Below, one piece after another: positions 43,083-51,588 of a stretch of DNA of 64,000 nt (position 1 is the first letter of the stretch; each line of letters starts with the position of its first letter). Source of the DNA: Micromonospora sp. NBC_00389. GTDB taxonomy: Bacteria > Actinomycetota > Actinomycetes > Mycobacteriales > Micromonosporaceae. The notes beneath the pieces were generated by a model. That model made no database searches. It worked only from the letters and a program-made list of their open reading frames with translations, and had not been told where the DNA came from. Position numbers and translations under genes: made by a program. Location: contig NZ_CP107947.1 in assembly GCF_036059255.1 (NCBI RefSeq), forward strand, positions 1,984,001 through 2,048,000, in the 5' to 3' direction.

Positions 43083-43509
43083 CCTGTCGAGCTGCCCCAG
43101 ATATGGGGCAGTGGCCTGCCGGAGGGTGGGCCGGGATGCGCCAGCTGGTCGGACGAGTTCGGGCGGAGCCGGCCGGTCGGGCGAGTTTGGGTGGGGTCGG
43201 TTGGTGGGGCGAGTTTGGGTGGGGTCGGCCGGTCGGGCGAGTTTGGGTGGGGTCGGCCGGTCGGGCGAGTTCGGGCGGAGCCGGTTGGTCGGGCGAGTTG
43301 GGCGGAGTCGGTTGGTGGAGCGAGTTCGGGTGGGGTCGGTTGGTGGGGCGAAGTCGGGTGGAGCCGGCTGGCCGGGCGGGAGTTTGGGCGGAGTTGGTTG
43401 GTCGGGCGAGTTCGGGTGGGGTCGGTCGGTTGGTCGCGCACCCAGCCGGTTCGCTGCGGCCACTTTCTTGGTACCCGGCTCTGCCCCACATCTGGGGCAG
43501 CTCGACAGG
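43083..43509. mobile_element. 427-bp element with 29-bp terminal inverted repeats
   Basis: The left end (43083-43111) reads CCTGTCGAGCTGCCCCAG... and ends in TGGGGCAG; the right end (43481-43509) is its reverse complement with one mismatch over 29 bases. Each end also contains its own palindrome of CTGCCCCA and TGGGGCAG arms. Between them lie ten 28-base tandem repeats. No gene is inside. It could be a non-autonomous (MITE-like) element or two copies of a dispersed palindrome that frame a minisatellite. Confidence 0.6.
43147..43431. repeat. 28-bp tandem repeat, ten copies
   Basis: Ten units of 27 to 32 bases, most of them 28, follow the pattern GGTCGGGCGAGTTTGGGTGG plus GGTCGGCC. Differences between units are mostly transitions. 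As 28 is not a multiple of three, each frame sees an 84-base period, which explains long stop-free readings. Confidence 0.9.
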
Positions 43510-43564
43510 CTCGGAGCACAGTGCCCGCACCCTGTCAGCCGCGGTGGGAGACCCGTTCACCGAG

Positions 43565-43573
43565 TTATCCACA
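43565..43573. promoter_or_regulatory. DnaA-box-like sequence
   Basis: TTATCCACA matches the consensus DnaA box exactly. It is a single site, 52 bases before the HTH gene, without a neighbouring cluster, so it does not mark an origin. It may bind DnaA or be chance. Confidence 0.3.
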
Positions 43574-43624
43574 GGACGGATCGGGGCTGTTGACGGCGCT
43601 CGGCCGATTGAAAAGCATGGACGG

Positions 43625-44487
43625 GTGGTCGACGGGGACGGGCTCATCAATGTGGGTGCGGCGTTGCGTTCGCTGCGTCGACGTGCGGATCTGAGCCAAC
43701 GAGAGCTGGCCGAACGATCCGGTGTGCCGAAGAGCACGCTGGCGCGGATCGAGGCCGGGCGGGCGGCGACCCGGGGTTCCGCACGGTGGAGCGGCTGATT
43801 CGTGCGGCCGGGGGTGAGGTGGCCTTCGCCGTGCCCAGCGATGCCCATGCCAACGCCCACCCCAGCGCTGCCCACCCAAACCCCCGCCGTAGCGACGTCG
43901 AGCCGCCGGACGAGCCACGGGACCAGCCACGGGACGAGGCGGGGCGCCGCTACCCGGCGCATCTCGACGTGCGACCGGTCCGAACACTCAAGGACTGGCC
44001 GGGCGCGTGGTGGGCGTACTCGTACACCCTGCCGCCGGAGCTGTGGCCGCTACCGGTGCCGGAGTGGACCTACGATCTCGACCGCGCTCGCCGCGACGAG
44101 AAGCGGTGGCGGCAACGGATGTTGGGGCGGGTGTCCTACCGGCGCGACGTGGGCGGAGCACCGGAGACGTCCCGGCGGTTCCTCGCCGAGCTGTCTGACG
44201 GGGAGATCGTCGGCGAGCTGCGGGCGCACGAGCGGAGTGTTGATCTGCTCCTCGGTGACGACCTCGGTGATCGGCGCGAGCTGGTGCTGGAGAGCGTGGT
44301 CGTGGTGCCCGAGCTGCGATGGCTGGGCATCGGGCGCCGCCTGGTCGAGTTGCTGGTGGCGGAGATGACCGGGACCAGCATCCGGACCGTCCACGCCATT
44401 GCCGAGTACAGCATCGTCGACTTCCTGCTGGCCTGCGGGTTCGAGCTGGAGGCGGCCCGGCCGTCGGCGCTGGCCCTACGGCTCTGA
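43625..44487 (+). pseudogene. XRE helix-turn-helix plus GNAT acetyltransferase, frameshifted
   Basis: The start GTG 43625 leads into an XRE-type helix-turn-helix (AALRSLRRRADLSQRELAER, then SGVPKSTLARIEAGRAAT). The frame is lost at the C-run 43770-43772 and continues in the next frame as FRTVERLIRAAGGEVAFAVP, so one missing C explains the break; restored length is 287 residues. The second part (about residues 160-287) is a GNAT acetyltransferase with LVLESVVVVPELRWLGIGRR as its acetyl-CoA-binding loop. An HTH fused to a GNAT could be a regulator or half of a toxin-antitoxin system. Confidence 0.75.
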
Positions 44488-44504
44488 TCTCGGCGTCCGC
44501 CGGG

Positions 44505-45155
44505 TCAACACAGGGCCGGGGCTGCCGCGGTGAGGGCGGTGAGGGCCGCACGCAGCCGCCACGTGTCCCGATTGCGGGGGCCGATCGGGTTGGAGATGGT
44601 GCGCAGCTCGGCGAAGGGCACCCCGGCCTGTGCCGCGGCGACCGCCACCCCGTACCCCTCCATGGCCTCGGCGACCGCTTCCGGATGCCGCCGGCGCAGC
44701 TCTTCGGTGCTGGCGGCGGTGCCGGTGACCGTGCTGACCGTGAGCACCGGGCCGGCCGTGGCGGCCGGCAGGGCGGCCCGCAGAGTCGCCAGCAGCCGCG
44801 GATCGGCCGGCACCACGCTGCCGCTACCGAGCAGCGCGGGCGGCATGCCCAGCTCGTCGACGGGGATGAAGCCGTCCGGTGACTCGGCGCCCAGGTCGGC
44901 GGCGATGCTGGCGGTGCCGAGCACCGTGTCCCCGACCGCGGCCTGACCGGCGAAGCCGCCGGCCACGCCGGCGCTGACCACCGCGCGGTACGGGCGGCCG
45001 GCCGCCTCAGCCAGCGCCAGCAGTCGAGCGGTGGCGGCGCCGGCCACGGCCGGGCCCACCCCGACCGGAGCCACGGTCACGCTGGCGTCGGTCAGCCCGG
45101 CCCGGATCGCGTCCGCCTCGGCGGGCACCGCGGTCACCACCAGCAGGCCGGTCAC
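44505..45155 (-). CDS. mqnB: Futalosine hydrolase
   Basis: A 216-residue MqnB from GTG 45155, which shares bases with the MFS stop (GTGA). It has the nucleoside-phosphorylase-like fold: LLVVTAVPAEADAIRAGL, then VVSAGVAGGFAGQAAVGDTV and AMEGYGVAVAAAQAGVPFAE, with FAELRTISNPIGPRNRDTW typical of MqnB. It removes hypoxanthine from futalosine in menaquinone synthesis. It should work with MqnD at 42040-42888. Confidence 0.95.
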   Translation of the reverse strand: MTGLLVVTAVPAEADAIRAGLTDASVTVAPVGVGPAVAGAATARLLALAEAAGRPYRAVVSAGVAGGFAGQAAVGDTVLGTASIAADLGAESPDGFIPVDELGMPPALLGSGSVVPADPRLLATLRAALPAATAGPVLTVSTVTGTAASTEELRRRHPEAVAEAMEGYGVAVAAAQAGVPFAELRTISNPIGPRNRDTWRLRAALTALTAAAPALC

Positions 45156-46741
45156 GAGACGGACCCGGGGGACTCCCGGCGGGTGTCGTCGTCCGCGACG
45201 CCACCCGGTCCGCCGACCGCCGAGGAGGGGCGGTAGATGTGGTAGCCCGGTGGGGCCAGCCCTGGGTCGTCGAAGTGCGGCGAGCCAGCCTGGTTGGGTG
45301 CCGGCGAGGTGGGCGTGGGGTCCGCTGGCTCGTCGTCGGCCAACTCGTCGTCGCCCAGCGGCCGGCCGGCCAGCTTCTCGCCGCGCAGCCGGGCGGCGAC
45401 CAGCACACCCCGGGTGGCGGCCAGTACGCCCACCCCGCCGGCGACCGCGATGCCCATCCGACCGTCGAACGGGACCAGCCCGAGCCCGCCACCGGCGACG
45501 AAGGCGAGCATCAGCACCGTCTCGGAGTGGGCGAAGGAGCTGGCCCGCAGCCGCTCCGGGATGCGCTCCTGGATCGAGGCGTCCACGGCCAGCTTGGAGA
45601 CGCCGCTGGCCAGAGCAGTGACCAGGCAGAGCAGGGCGACCATCGGCAGCGAGAACTGGATGACGGCGAGCACGGCCACCCCGGCCAGGATGATCATGCT
45701 GCTGGACTGGATGGCGGCCGGCCGATGGATGCGCAGCCGGGTGCCGATGGCGGTGGCCAGGAAGGTGCCGACCGCCAGCGCGCCGCCGACCAACCCGAGC
45801 GCCCACTCGGCACCCAGGTCCCGGCCGAACACGACGGTGGTCAGGTCGCCCTTCTTGATCGCGAAGGCGAGGAAGAGCAGCAGGAAGCCGTAGACCGCGC
45901 GCAGGGTCGCGGCACCGATCAGGGTGGCGATCACCAGCCGGCCGGCCGGGCGGCCCCGGCCCAGTGGCCGGTCGCCCCGGCGTCGGCCCAGCGCGCGCAG
46001 CGCCCGAGGGACTCTTTCCGGTGGCTCGGAGTCGGCCTTCGGTGGCAGGCGCAGGGAGATCACCATGCCGACCAGGAAGATCACCGAAGCGACCCGAAGC
46101 GGCCACTGCGGCCCGAACCAGAACGCGGCCAGCCCGATCGGCGCCACCAGTGCGCCCGCCACCGTGCCGTAGACGCTGGCCCGGGCGCCCACCTGGGAGA
46201 GGCCGAGCCCTTCCGGCAACAGCCGGGGCACGGCCGCCGACCGGGCCACGCCGTACGCCCGGGAGAGCGCGAGCACGCCGAACGCGGCCGGATAGAGCCC
46301 GAAGCCGTGGATGTAGTCGGAGATCAACCAGGCCAGGAACGCCCGGCCGAGCATGGTGGCGGCCAGGGCGTACCGCCGGCCATGCCGGAAGTGGTCCAGC
46401 AGCGGACCCACCACGGGGGCGAGCATCGCGAACGGCACCATGGTCACCAGCAGATAGAGAGCGACCTTGCTGCGGGCCTCGCCCAGCGGCACGTTGAAGA
46501 AGATCGTCCCGGCCAGGCCGATGGCGATCAGAGTGTCGCCAGCGCAGGAGACGGCGTGCAGGTCGAACAGCCGGACCATGCCGACCTCGCCGCCGGCGCC
46601 CCGGGCCCGGGCCCGGCCGGCTCGGCGGGTCATCCAGCGCCCGCTGCCCACCGAACCACGCAGCAGCAGACGGACGGCGCGGATGCCGGTGCCGACGGTC
46701 CGCCCGAGGACGGATCGCCCGGAGCGGGAGTACGACGGCAT
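45152..46741 (-). CDS. MFS transporter
   Basis: The product is 529 residues. ATG 46741 (MPSYSRSGRSVLG) is favoured since GAGG lies nine bases upstream; ATG 46750 is possible. It has about twelve membrane segments, with VVGPLLDHFRHGRRYALAAT (motif A variant) in the first half. A cytosolic tail of about 65 residues is rich in D, P and G. The substrate is unknown. It is coupled to mqnB by a GTGA overlap; whether it exports a pathway product or simply shares the transcript is open. Confidence 0.85.
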   Translation of the reverse strand: MPSYSRSGRSVLGRTVGTGIRAVRLLLRGSVGSGRWMTRRAGRARARGAGGEVGMVRLFDLHAVSCAGDTLIAIGLAGTIFFNVPLGEARSKVALYLLVTMVPFAMLAPVVGPLLDHFRHGRRYALAATMLGRAFLAWLISDYIHGFGLYPAAFGVLALSRAYGVARSAAVPRLLPEGLGLSQVGARASVYGTVAGALVAPIGLAAFWFGPQWPLRVASVIFLVGMVISLRLPPKADSEPPERVPRALRALGRRRGDRPLGRGRPAGRLVIATLIGAATLRAVYGFLLLFLAFAIKKGDLTTVVFGRDLGAEWALGLVGGALAVGTFLATAIGTRLRIHRPAAIQSSSMIILAGVAVLAVIQFSLPMVALLCLVTALASGVSKLAVDASIQERIPERLRASSFAHSETVLMLAFVAGGGLGLVPFDGRMGIAVAGGVGVLAATRGVLVAARLRGEKLAGRPLGDDELADDEPADPTPTSPAPNQAGSPHFDDPGLAPPGYHIYRPSSAVGGPGGVADDDTRRESPGSVS

Positions 46742-46829
46742 GTGCACCATCCTCGCCCATCTGATCCAGGTACGCCGCACCACTGCGGCGAAAGGTTCCC
46801 CGGGAGTCCCTGTCACCCCTGCGGGGCGC

Positions 46830-47669
46830 ATGGGGAACAATGGTGAGGTGACCAGGCCCGTCTCCACCCGTGCCGCCCGTCTCGACCAGGTCTGCGCCGC
46901 TGCCGTCGAGGTGGCCCGCGCTGGCATCACCGAGGTGGACGCCGACGATGTCGGCGACCACCTGCAGGTCGTGGCCGAGGGTGATCGCCTGGTCACCCAT
47001 TACTTCGAATGCTGCCTCGCCGGCTACCGCGGCTGGCGGTGGGCGGTCACCGTCACCCGGGTGCCGCGCAGCCGCACGGTGACCATCTGCGAGACGGTGC
47101 TGCTGCCCGGCCCGGACGCGCTGCTCGCGCCGGGGTGGCTGCCCTGGCAGGAGCGGCTCAAGCCGGGCGACCTGGGCCCAGGTGACCTGCTGCCGACCTC
47201 GCCGGACGATGACCGGCTGGTCCCCGGCTACCTGCTCTCCGACGACCCGGCGGTCGAGGAGACTGCCTGGGAGTTGGGCCTCGGGCGAGCCCGGGTGCTC
47301 TCCCGGGAGGGCCGCGCCGATGCCGCGCAGCGCTGGTACGAGGGTGACCACGGCCCCGCCGCGGCCATCTCCGCTTCGGCGCCGTCCGCCGCCCGCTGCG
47401 GCACCTGCGGGTTCTACCTGCCGCTGGCCGGTGCCATGCGGCAGGCATTTGGCGCGTGTGGCAACTTCTACGCCCCCGATGACGGCCGGGTGGTGAGTGC
47501 CGACCACGGTTGCGGCGCCCACTCCGAGACGCTGATCGAGGCGGCCGAGACCGCCGTCGAGGAGTTGCCCACGGTGTACGACGACAGCGCGGTGGAGGCC
47601 ATGTCGGTCAGCCGTGCCCCGGGCTCGGTGGAGGCCGCCGAGCCGGCGGAGCCGTACGGGCACTCCTGA
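46830..47669 (+). CDS. DUF3027 protein
   Basis: The product is about 279 residues from ATG 46830; GTG 46848 is an alternative and matches related starts better. The core HYFECCLAGYRGWRWAVTVT and the zinc-ribbon-like ARCGTCGFYLPLAGAMRQAF, then CGNFYAPDDGRVVSADHGCG, match the actinobacterial DUF3027 family. Function unknown; the cysteines likely bind zinc. It is divergent from the MFS gene and converges on DUF2530. Confidence 0.88.
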   Translation: MGNNGEVTRPVSTRAARLDQVCAAAVEVARAGITEVDADDVGDHLQVVAEGDRLVTHYFECCLAGYRGWRWAVTVTRVPRSRTVTICETVLLPGPDALLAPGWLPWQERLKPGDLGPGDLLPTSPDDDRLVPGYLLSDDPAVEETAWELGLGRARVLSREGRADAAQRWYEGDHGPAAAISASAPSAARCGTCGFYLPLAGAMRQAFGACGNFYAPDDGRVVSADHGCGAHSETLIEAAETAVEELPTVYDDSAVEAMSVSRAPGSVEAAEPAEPYGHS

Positions 47670-47674
47670 CGGTC

Positions 47675-47695
47675 TGCGCCGGGTGTCCCGGCGCA
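47675..47695. terminator. Terminator between DUF3027 and DUF2530
   Basis: TGCGCCGGG and its exact complement form a nine-base stem with a three-base loop, between two convergent stops. Confidence 0.6.
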
Positions 47696-47705
47696 CCCGC
47701 CCGGG

Positions 47706-47951
47706 TCAGCTCGCGCGGCGGCGGCGTCGGTTGGCGTCGTGCCGCAGCATCACGGCGAGACCGGGGAAGCCCCACAGGAAACCGGCCAGGCAGGTCCACA
47801 GCCAGTTCTCGTGATCGTGCTCGGTGAGCCAGCCCCGGAAGAAGATCAACAGGACCAGCCCGGCCACTGCCCACGCGATCAGCCCGGCGACGGCGAACGG
47901 CACCATCGGCGGGTCCAGCGGCGCGGGCCGCGGTGGCTGCTCGTTCGGCAT
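47706..47951 (-). CDS. DUF2530 small membrane protein
   Basis: The product is 81 residues from ATG 47951. Two membrane segments (PFAVAGLIAWAVAGLVLLIF and WLWTCLAGFLWGFPGLAVML) frame a short polar loop. The end RHDANRRRRR matches DUF2530 proteins in actinobacteria, which lie next to the purine permease gene, as here. Function unknown. Confidence 0.85.
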   Translation of the reverse strand: MPNEQPPRPAPLDPPMVPFAVAGLIAWAVAGLVLLIFFRGWLTEHDHENWLWTCLAGFLWGFPGLAVMLRHDANRRRRRAS

Positions 47952-48039
47952 CGCGCAAGCGTACGCGATCGACTTCCCCTGCCGACCCGCGATCTGGGAC
48001 GATGCGCGCGACAACCGGAAGATCACCTGCGAGGACCTG

Positions 48040-49518
48040 ATGGCAGTAGAGCCGCCCGAGAACGGCACACCACCCGACCCCGCTCACCCGCGTAACGGCT
48101 TCGACCGGTTCTTCGAGATCTCCGCCCGCGGCTCGACGGTGAGCCGTGAGGTACGCGGTGGCCTGGCGACCTTCTTCACGATGGCGTACATCGTGGTGCT
48201 CAACCCACTGATCCTGGGCGGTGCCGTCGACGGTGATGGCAAGACCCTCCCGATCCCCGCGCTGGCCGCGGCGACCGCGCTGGTCGCCGGCCTGATGACC
48301 ATCCTGATGGGTGTGGTGGGCCGGTTCCCGCTGGCGCTCGCCGCCGGTCTCGGTGTCAACGCGCTGGTGGCGTACGAGATCGCCCCCGAGATGACCTGGG
48401 CCGACGCCATGGGCCTGGTGGTGATCGAAGGTGTGATCATCGCGGTGCTGGTGCTCACCGGTCTGCGGACTGCGGTGTTCCGCTCGGTGCCGACCCAGAT
48501 GAAGACCGCGATCGGGGTCGGCATCGGCCTCTTCCTGACCATCATCGGCCTGGTGGACGCCGGCTTCGTCCGGCGGATCCCGGACGCCGCCAACACCACC
48601 GTCCCGGTCGGCCTGGGCATCGGCGGCAAGCTGGTGAGCTGGCCGATGCTGGTCTTCGTGGTGGGTCTGCTGATCACCCTGGTGCTGGTGGTCCGCCGGG
48701 TGAAGGGCGCGATCCTGATCGGCATCCTCGCCTCGACGGTGCTGGCGGTGATCGTGGAGGCCATCGGCAACATCGGCCCGTCGTTCGTCAACGGTCAGCC
48801 CAACCCGAAGGGCTGGTCGCTGAACGTGCCGGAGCTGCCGAAGACGGTGGTGGACCTGCCGGACCTGTCGCTGCTCGGCAAGTTCAACGTGCTCGACTCG
48901 TGGGGCCGGGCCGGCTGGCTGGTCGTGCTGATGTTCGTCTTCACGCTGCTGATCACGGACTTCTTCGACACCATGGGCACGATGGTCGCGGTGGGCCAGG
49001 AGGGTGGCCTGCTCGACGAGAAGGGCACCCCGCCGAAGGCCAAGGAGATCCTGCTGGTCGACTCGATCGCCGCGGCGGCCGGCGGCGCGGCCAGCACGTC
49101 CAGCAACACGTCGTACATCGAGAGCGCCGCCGGTGTCGCGGAGGGCGCCCGGACCGGGGTGGCCAACCTGGTCACCGGCGTGCTCTTCCTGCTGGCGATG
49201 TTCCTGGCGCCGCTGGTGGTGGTCGTGCCGTTTGAGGCGGCCTCGACGGCCCTGGTGGTGGTCGGCTTCCTGATGATGACCGCGGTGCGGACGATCGACT
49301 GGTCCGACTACGAGATCGCCATCCCGGCGTTCCTCACCATCGTGCTGATGCCGTTCACCTACTCGATCTCCAACGGCATCGGTGCTGGCCTGATCACCTT
49401 CGTGGTGGTCAAGCTGGCCAGGGGTAAGGCCCGGGAAATCCACCCGCTGCTGTACGGGGTGGCCGCGCTGTTCGTGCTGTACTTCCTGCGCGGGCCGATC
49501 GAGTCTCTGGTGCTCTGA
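48040..49518 (+). CDS. NCS2-family purine permease (AzgA type)
   Basis: The product is 492 residues from ATG 48040 with GAGGA seven bases upstream. The sequence FEISARGSTVSREVRGGLAT and FFTMAYIVVLNPLIL at the start, the helix FPLALAAGLGVNALVAYEIA and TSSNTSYIESAAGVAEGART (conserved site of the family) identify it. It takes up hypoxanthine, guanine or adenine with protons. About twelve membrane segments. A terminator follows. Confidence 0.93.
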   Translation: MAVEPPENGTPPDPAHPRNGFDRFFEISARGSTVSREVRGGLATFFTMAYIVVLNPLILGGAVDGDGKTLPIPALAAATALVAGLMTILMGVVGRFPLALAAGLGVNALVAYEIAPEMTWADAMGLVVIEGVIIAVLVLTGLRTAVFRSVPTQMKTAIGVGIGLFLTIIGLVDAGFVRRIPDAANTTVPVGLGIGGKLVSWPMLVFVVGLLITLVLVVRRVKGAILIGILASTVLAVIVEAIGNIGPSFVNGQPNPKGWSLNVPELPKTVVDLPDLSLLGKFNVLDSWGRAGWLVVLMFVFTLLITDFFDTMGTMVAVGQEGGLLDEKGTPPKAKEILLVDSIAAAAGGAASTSSNTSYIESAAGVAEGARTGVANLVTGVLFLLAMFLAPLVVVVPFEAASTALVVVGFLMMTAVRTIDWSDYEIAIPAFLTIVLMPFTYSISNGIGAGLITFVVVKLARGKAREIHPLLYGVAALFVLYFLRGPIESLVL

Positions 49519-49526
49519 CCGCACGT

Positions 49527-49560
49527 CCGGGCGGGGAGCCCAATCGGATTCCCCGCCCGG
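49527..49560. terminator. Terminator after the purine permease
   Basis: CCGGGCGGGGA and its exact complement (11-base stem, 12-base loop) lie just after the permease stop. Confidence 0.75.
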
Positions 49561-49579
49561 GCCAGCACAAACTTCCTCG

Positions 49580-49616
49580 TGAGCCTGGTCATATCGGATG
49601 TCGTTAGCCAGGCTCA
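49580..49616. repeat. Inverted repeat upstream of the MarR gene
   Basis: TGAGCCTGG and CCAGGCTCA form nine-base arms 19 bases apart, directly before the MarR operator. It may be a second regulatory site. Confidence 0.5.
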
Positions 49617-49617
49617 T

Positions 49618-49632
49618 TAGTTAAGCTAACTA
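49618..49632. promoter_or_regulatory. Likely MarR operator
   Basis: TAGTTAAGCTAACTA has perfect six-base arms and an AT-rich character very unlike its surroundings, and lies two bases before the MarR start codon. It strongly suggests autoregulation of the MarR gene and the MFS gene after it. Confidence 0.75.
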
Positions 49633-49634
49633 TC

Positions 49635-50084
49635 GTGACGGAGCGGACGGTGACGGCGAAACGCGTGCCACCGGCGCAACTGGCTCCCCAGTTGCGTGAT
49701 GCGATCACCCGACTCAACCGACGGGTCCGCCAGGCCCGACCGGTCGGCGACCTCACGGTCACCCAGGTCTCTGCGCTCACCAGCCTGCGGCTGGCTGGCG
49801 CGCTGACGCCCCGGGAACTGGCCGACGTGGAGCGGGTGCAGCCACCGACGATGACCAAGATCGTTGCGAAGTTGGAGGACCGCGGCCTCGTGCAGCGGAC
49901 CCCCCATCCGACCGACGGCCGGCAGGTCATCCTCGCGGCGACCGAAGGAGGGCAGGCCGTGCTCGACCAGTTCGAGCGGGCCCGCGATGAGTGGTTGGCC
50001 CACCGGCTGGCCGCGCTCGACGATGACGAACGGGAGACCCTGCACAGGGCCGCCGGGATTCTTCAGCAGCTCGCTCGCGCCTGA
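49635..50084 (+). CDS. MarR-family transcriptional regulator
   Basis: The product is 149 residues from GTG 49635. The winged helix (about residues 35-105) holds GALTPRELADVERVQPPTMT and KIVAKLEDRGLVQR, then the wing TPHPTDGRQVIL. MarR proteins bind palindromes as dimers and release DNA when a small aromatic ligand binds. A matching palindrome overlaps the promoter. The MFS exporter 73 bases downstream is the likely target. Confidence 0.93.
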   Translation: MTERTVTAKRVPPAQLAPQLRDAITRLNRRVRQARPVGDLTVTQVSALTSLRLAGALTPRELADVERVQPPTMTKIVAKLEDRGLVQRTPHPTDGRQVILAATEGGQAVLDQFERARDEWLAHRLAALDDDERETLHRAAGILQQLARA

Positions 50085-50157
50085 GCCCGCGCCCGCGCCA
50101 CCGGGCCGTGCCGTCACGTGTCGATGACGCGTACGTCCCGGAGGAGGCGCACTAAGA

Positions 50158-51441
50158 GTGCAGTCCAAGCTGAGCACGATGTTCCAGTCCCTACAGGTCC
50201 GCAACTACCGCCTTTTCGCATCCGGGCAGCTGATCAAGCTGATCGGCGTCTGGATGATGTTCATCGCCCAGGACTGGCTCGTCCTCGAGCTCTCCGACAA
50301 CTCGGCCACCGCGCTCGGCGTGGTCACTGCACTCCAGTTCACCCCGGTGCTGCTGCTCACGCTGCTCTCCGGCCGGCTCGCCGACCGGTACGACAAGCGG
50401 GTGCTGCTCTTTGCCGCGAACGCCTTCTGGACCGTGTTGGCGCTCGGCATGGCCGTGCTGGTCCTCACCGACCTGGTGCAGCTCTGGCACGTCTTCGCCT
50501 TCGCCGCGCTGCTCGGCACCGCCAATGCTGTGGAGACCCCGGTCCGCCAGGCGTTCGTCTCCGAGTTGGTCGGTACGCCACTGCTGCCCAACGCGCTGTC
50601 GCTCAACGCGGCCGTGTTCAACTCCGCCCGGATCGTCGGCCCGGCCGTCGCCGGTCTGGCCATCGCCGCCTTCGACGTGGGGCCGGTCTTCCTCTTCACC
50701 GCGCTCAGCTCGATCGCGCCGCTGGTCAACGTGGTCCGGATGCGTACGGCCGAGCTGCACCGCGACGCCCTGCTGCCCCGGGACGAGCGGGCGTCGGCCC
50801 GGGTGATCGACGGGCTGCGGTACGTGTGGCGCCGCCCGGACCTGCTGCTGCCGATGGCGGTGATGTCGGTGATCGGCATGTCGCTGTTCAACTTCCAGCT
50901 CACCCTGGCTGCGCTGGCCAAGACGGTGTTCCACACCGGTGCCGCCTCCTTCGGCCTGTTCAGCACCGCGCTGGCGGTTGGCGCGCTGGGTGGTGCGCTC
51001 AGCGGCACCAGCCGGCGCAGTCGACCGTCGGTCTGGCTGGTGCTCGGTGCCGCGATCGCATGCGCCAGCTTCGGCACCATGGTCGGCTTCGCGTCGGCGT
51101 ACTGGTTGGTCGTGACGCTGCTGGTGCCGACCGGCTTCTTCATGGTCTTCTTCGCTCAGGCCGCCAACCAGCGGGTCCAGTTGGGTGTGGACGCGGCCTT
51201 CCGGGGTCGGGTGATGGCCCTGTGGGTGCTGGTGTTCCTGGGTACCAACCCGGTCGGCGCGCCGCTGATCGGCTGGGTCGCGGAGCACTACGGTGCCGGC
51301 GCGAGTATCTGGATGGGTGGTCTGATCTCGCTGGCCACCGCGCTGATCGCGCTCACCTGGCAGCTGCGCCGCTCGGGTGCCCGGCTGCGCTTCCGGGTGC
51401 TGCCGATGCCCCGCTTCTACGTCACCTCCACCGACTGCTGA
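50158..51441 (+). CDS. MFS exporter (EntS-like)
   Basis: The product is 427 residues from GTG 50158. About twelve membrane segments; LQVRNYRLFASGQLIKLIGV at the start and motif A (LLSGRLADRYDKRVLLFAAN) are typical of the EntS/MFS_3 family of exporters. It lies behind a MarR regulator, so it probably removes a toxic compound or a siderophore; the substrate is unknown. A strong terminator follows. Confidence 0.9.
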   Translation: MQSKLSTMFQSLQVRNYRLFASGQLIKLIGVWMMFIAQDWLVLELSDNSATALGVVTALQFTPVLLLTLLSGRLADRYDKRVLLFAANAFWTVLALGMAVLVLTDLVQLWHVFAFAALLGTANAVETPVRQAFVSELVGTPLLPNALSLNAAVFNSARIVGPAVAGLAIAAFDVGPVFLFTALSSIAPLVNVVRMRTAELHRDALLPRDERASARVIDGLRYVWRRPDLLLPMAVMSVIGMSLFNFQLTLAALAKTVFHTGAASFGLFSTALAVGALGGALSGTSRRSRPSVWLVLGAAIACASFGTMVGFASAYWLVVTLLVPTGFFMVFFAQAANQRVQLGVDAAFRGRVMALWVLVFLGTNPVGAPLIGWVAEHYGAGASIWMGGLISLATALIALTWQLRRSGARLRFRVLPMPRFYVTSTDC

Positions 51442-51450
51442 GGTGTGGGG

Positions 51451-51493
51451 AAGGGCCCCCTGTTATCGGATTCCGCGTAACAGGGGGCCCTTT
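51451..51493. terminator. Terminator after the MFS gene
   Basis: AAGGGCCCCCTGTTA and its exact complement (15-base stem, 12-base loop) end in TTTCC. A similar hairpin is at 56383-56422. Confidence 0.85.
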
Positions 51494-51588
51494 CCGTACT
51501 GTCGAGCCCGGGCAGGTCCCGTTGAGCGGATGGCGCGGATGCGGCCAATTCGGTGGCGGGGCGGCACGACGGGGCTTAGCGTCGATAC

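Larger units (their letters stand above)
42889..43624. other. Repeat-rich non-coding region between mqnD and the HTH gene
   Basis: About 736 bases hold no credible gene. It contains a 24-base tandem repeat (42955-43010), an inverted-repeat-bounded element (43083-43509) with ten 28-base tandem repeats inside, and a DnaA-box-like site (43565-43573). Several frames are open through it because the repeats lack stop codons, but the predicted peptides are only repeats. Confidence 0.7.

Noticed and set aside
43147..43431. Possible CRISPR array
   Set aside because: The 28-base units follow each other without spacers and no cas genes are near, so it is a tandem repeat.
42804..43798. Several overlapping plus- and minus-strand frames through the tandem repeats
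   Set aside because: Stop codons are missing only because the 28-base unit contains none; the peptides are simple repeats in every frame.
44505..47696. A 1063-codon minus-strand frame containing mqnB
   Set aside because: Only the last 216 codons match a protein family; the rest is a shadow of the MFS and DUF3027 genes.
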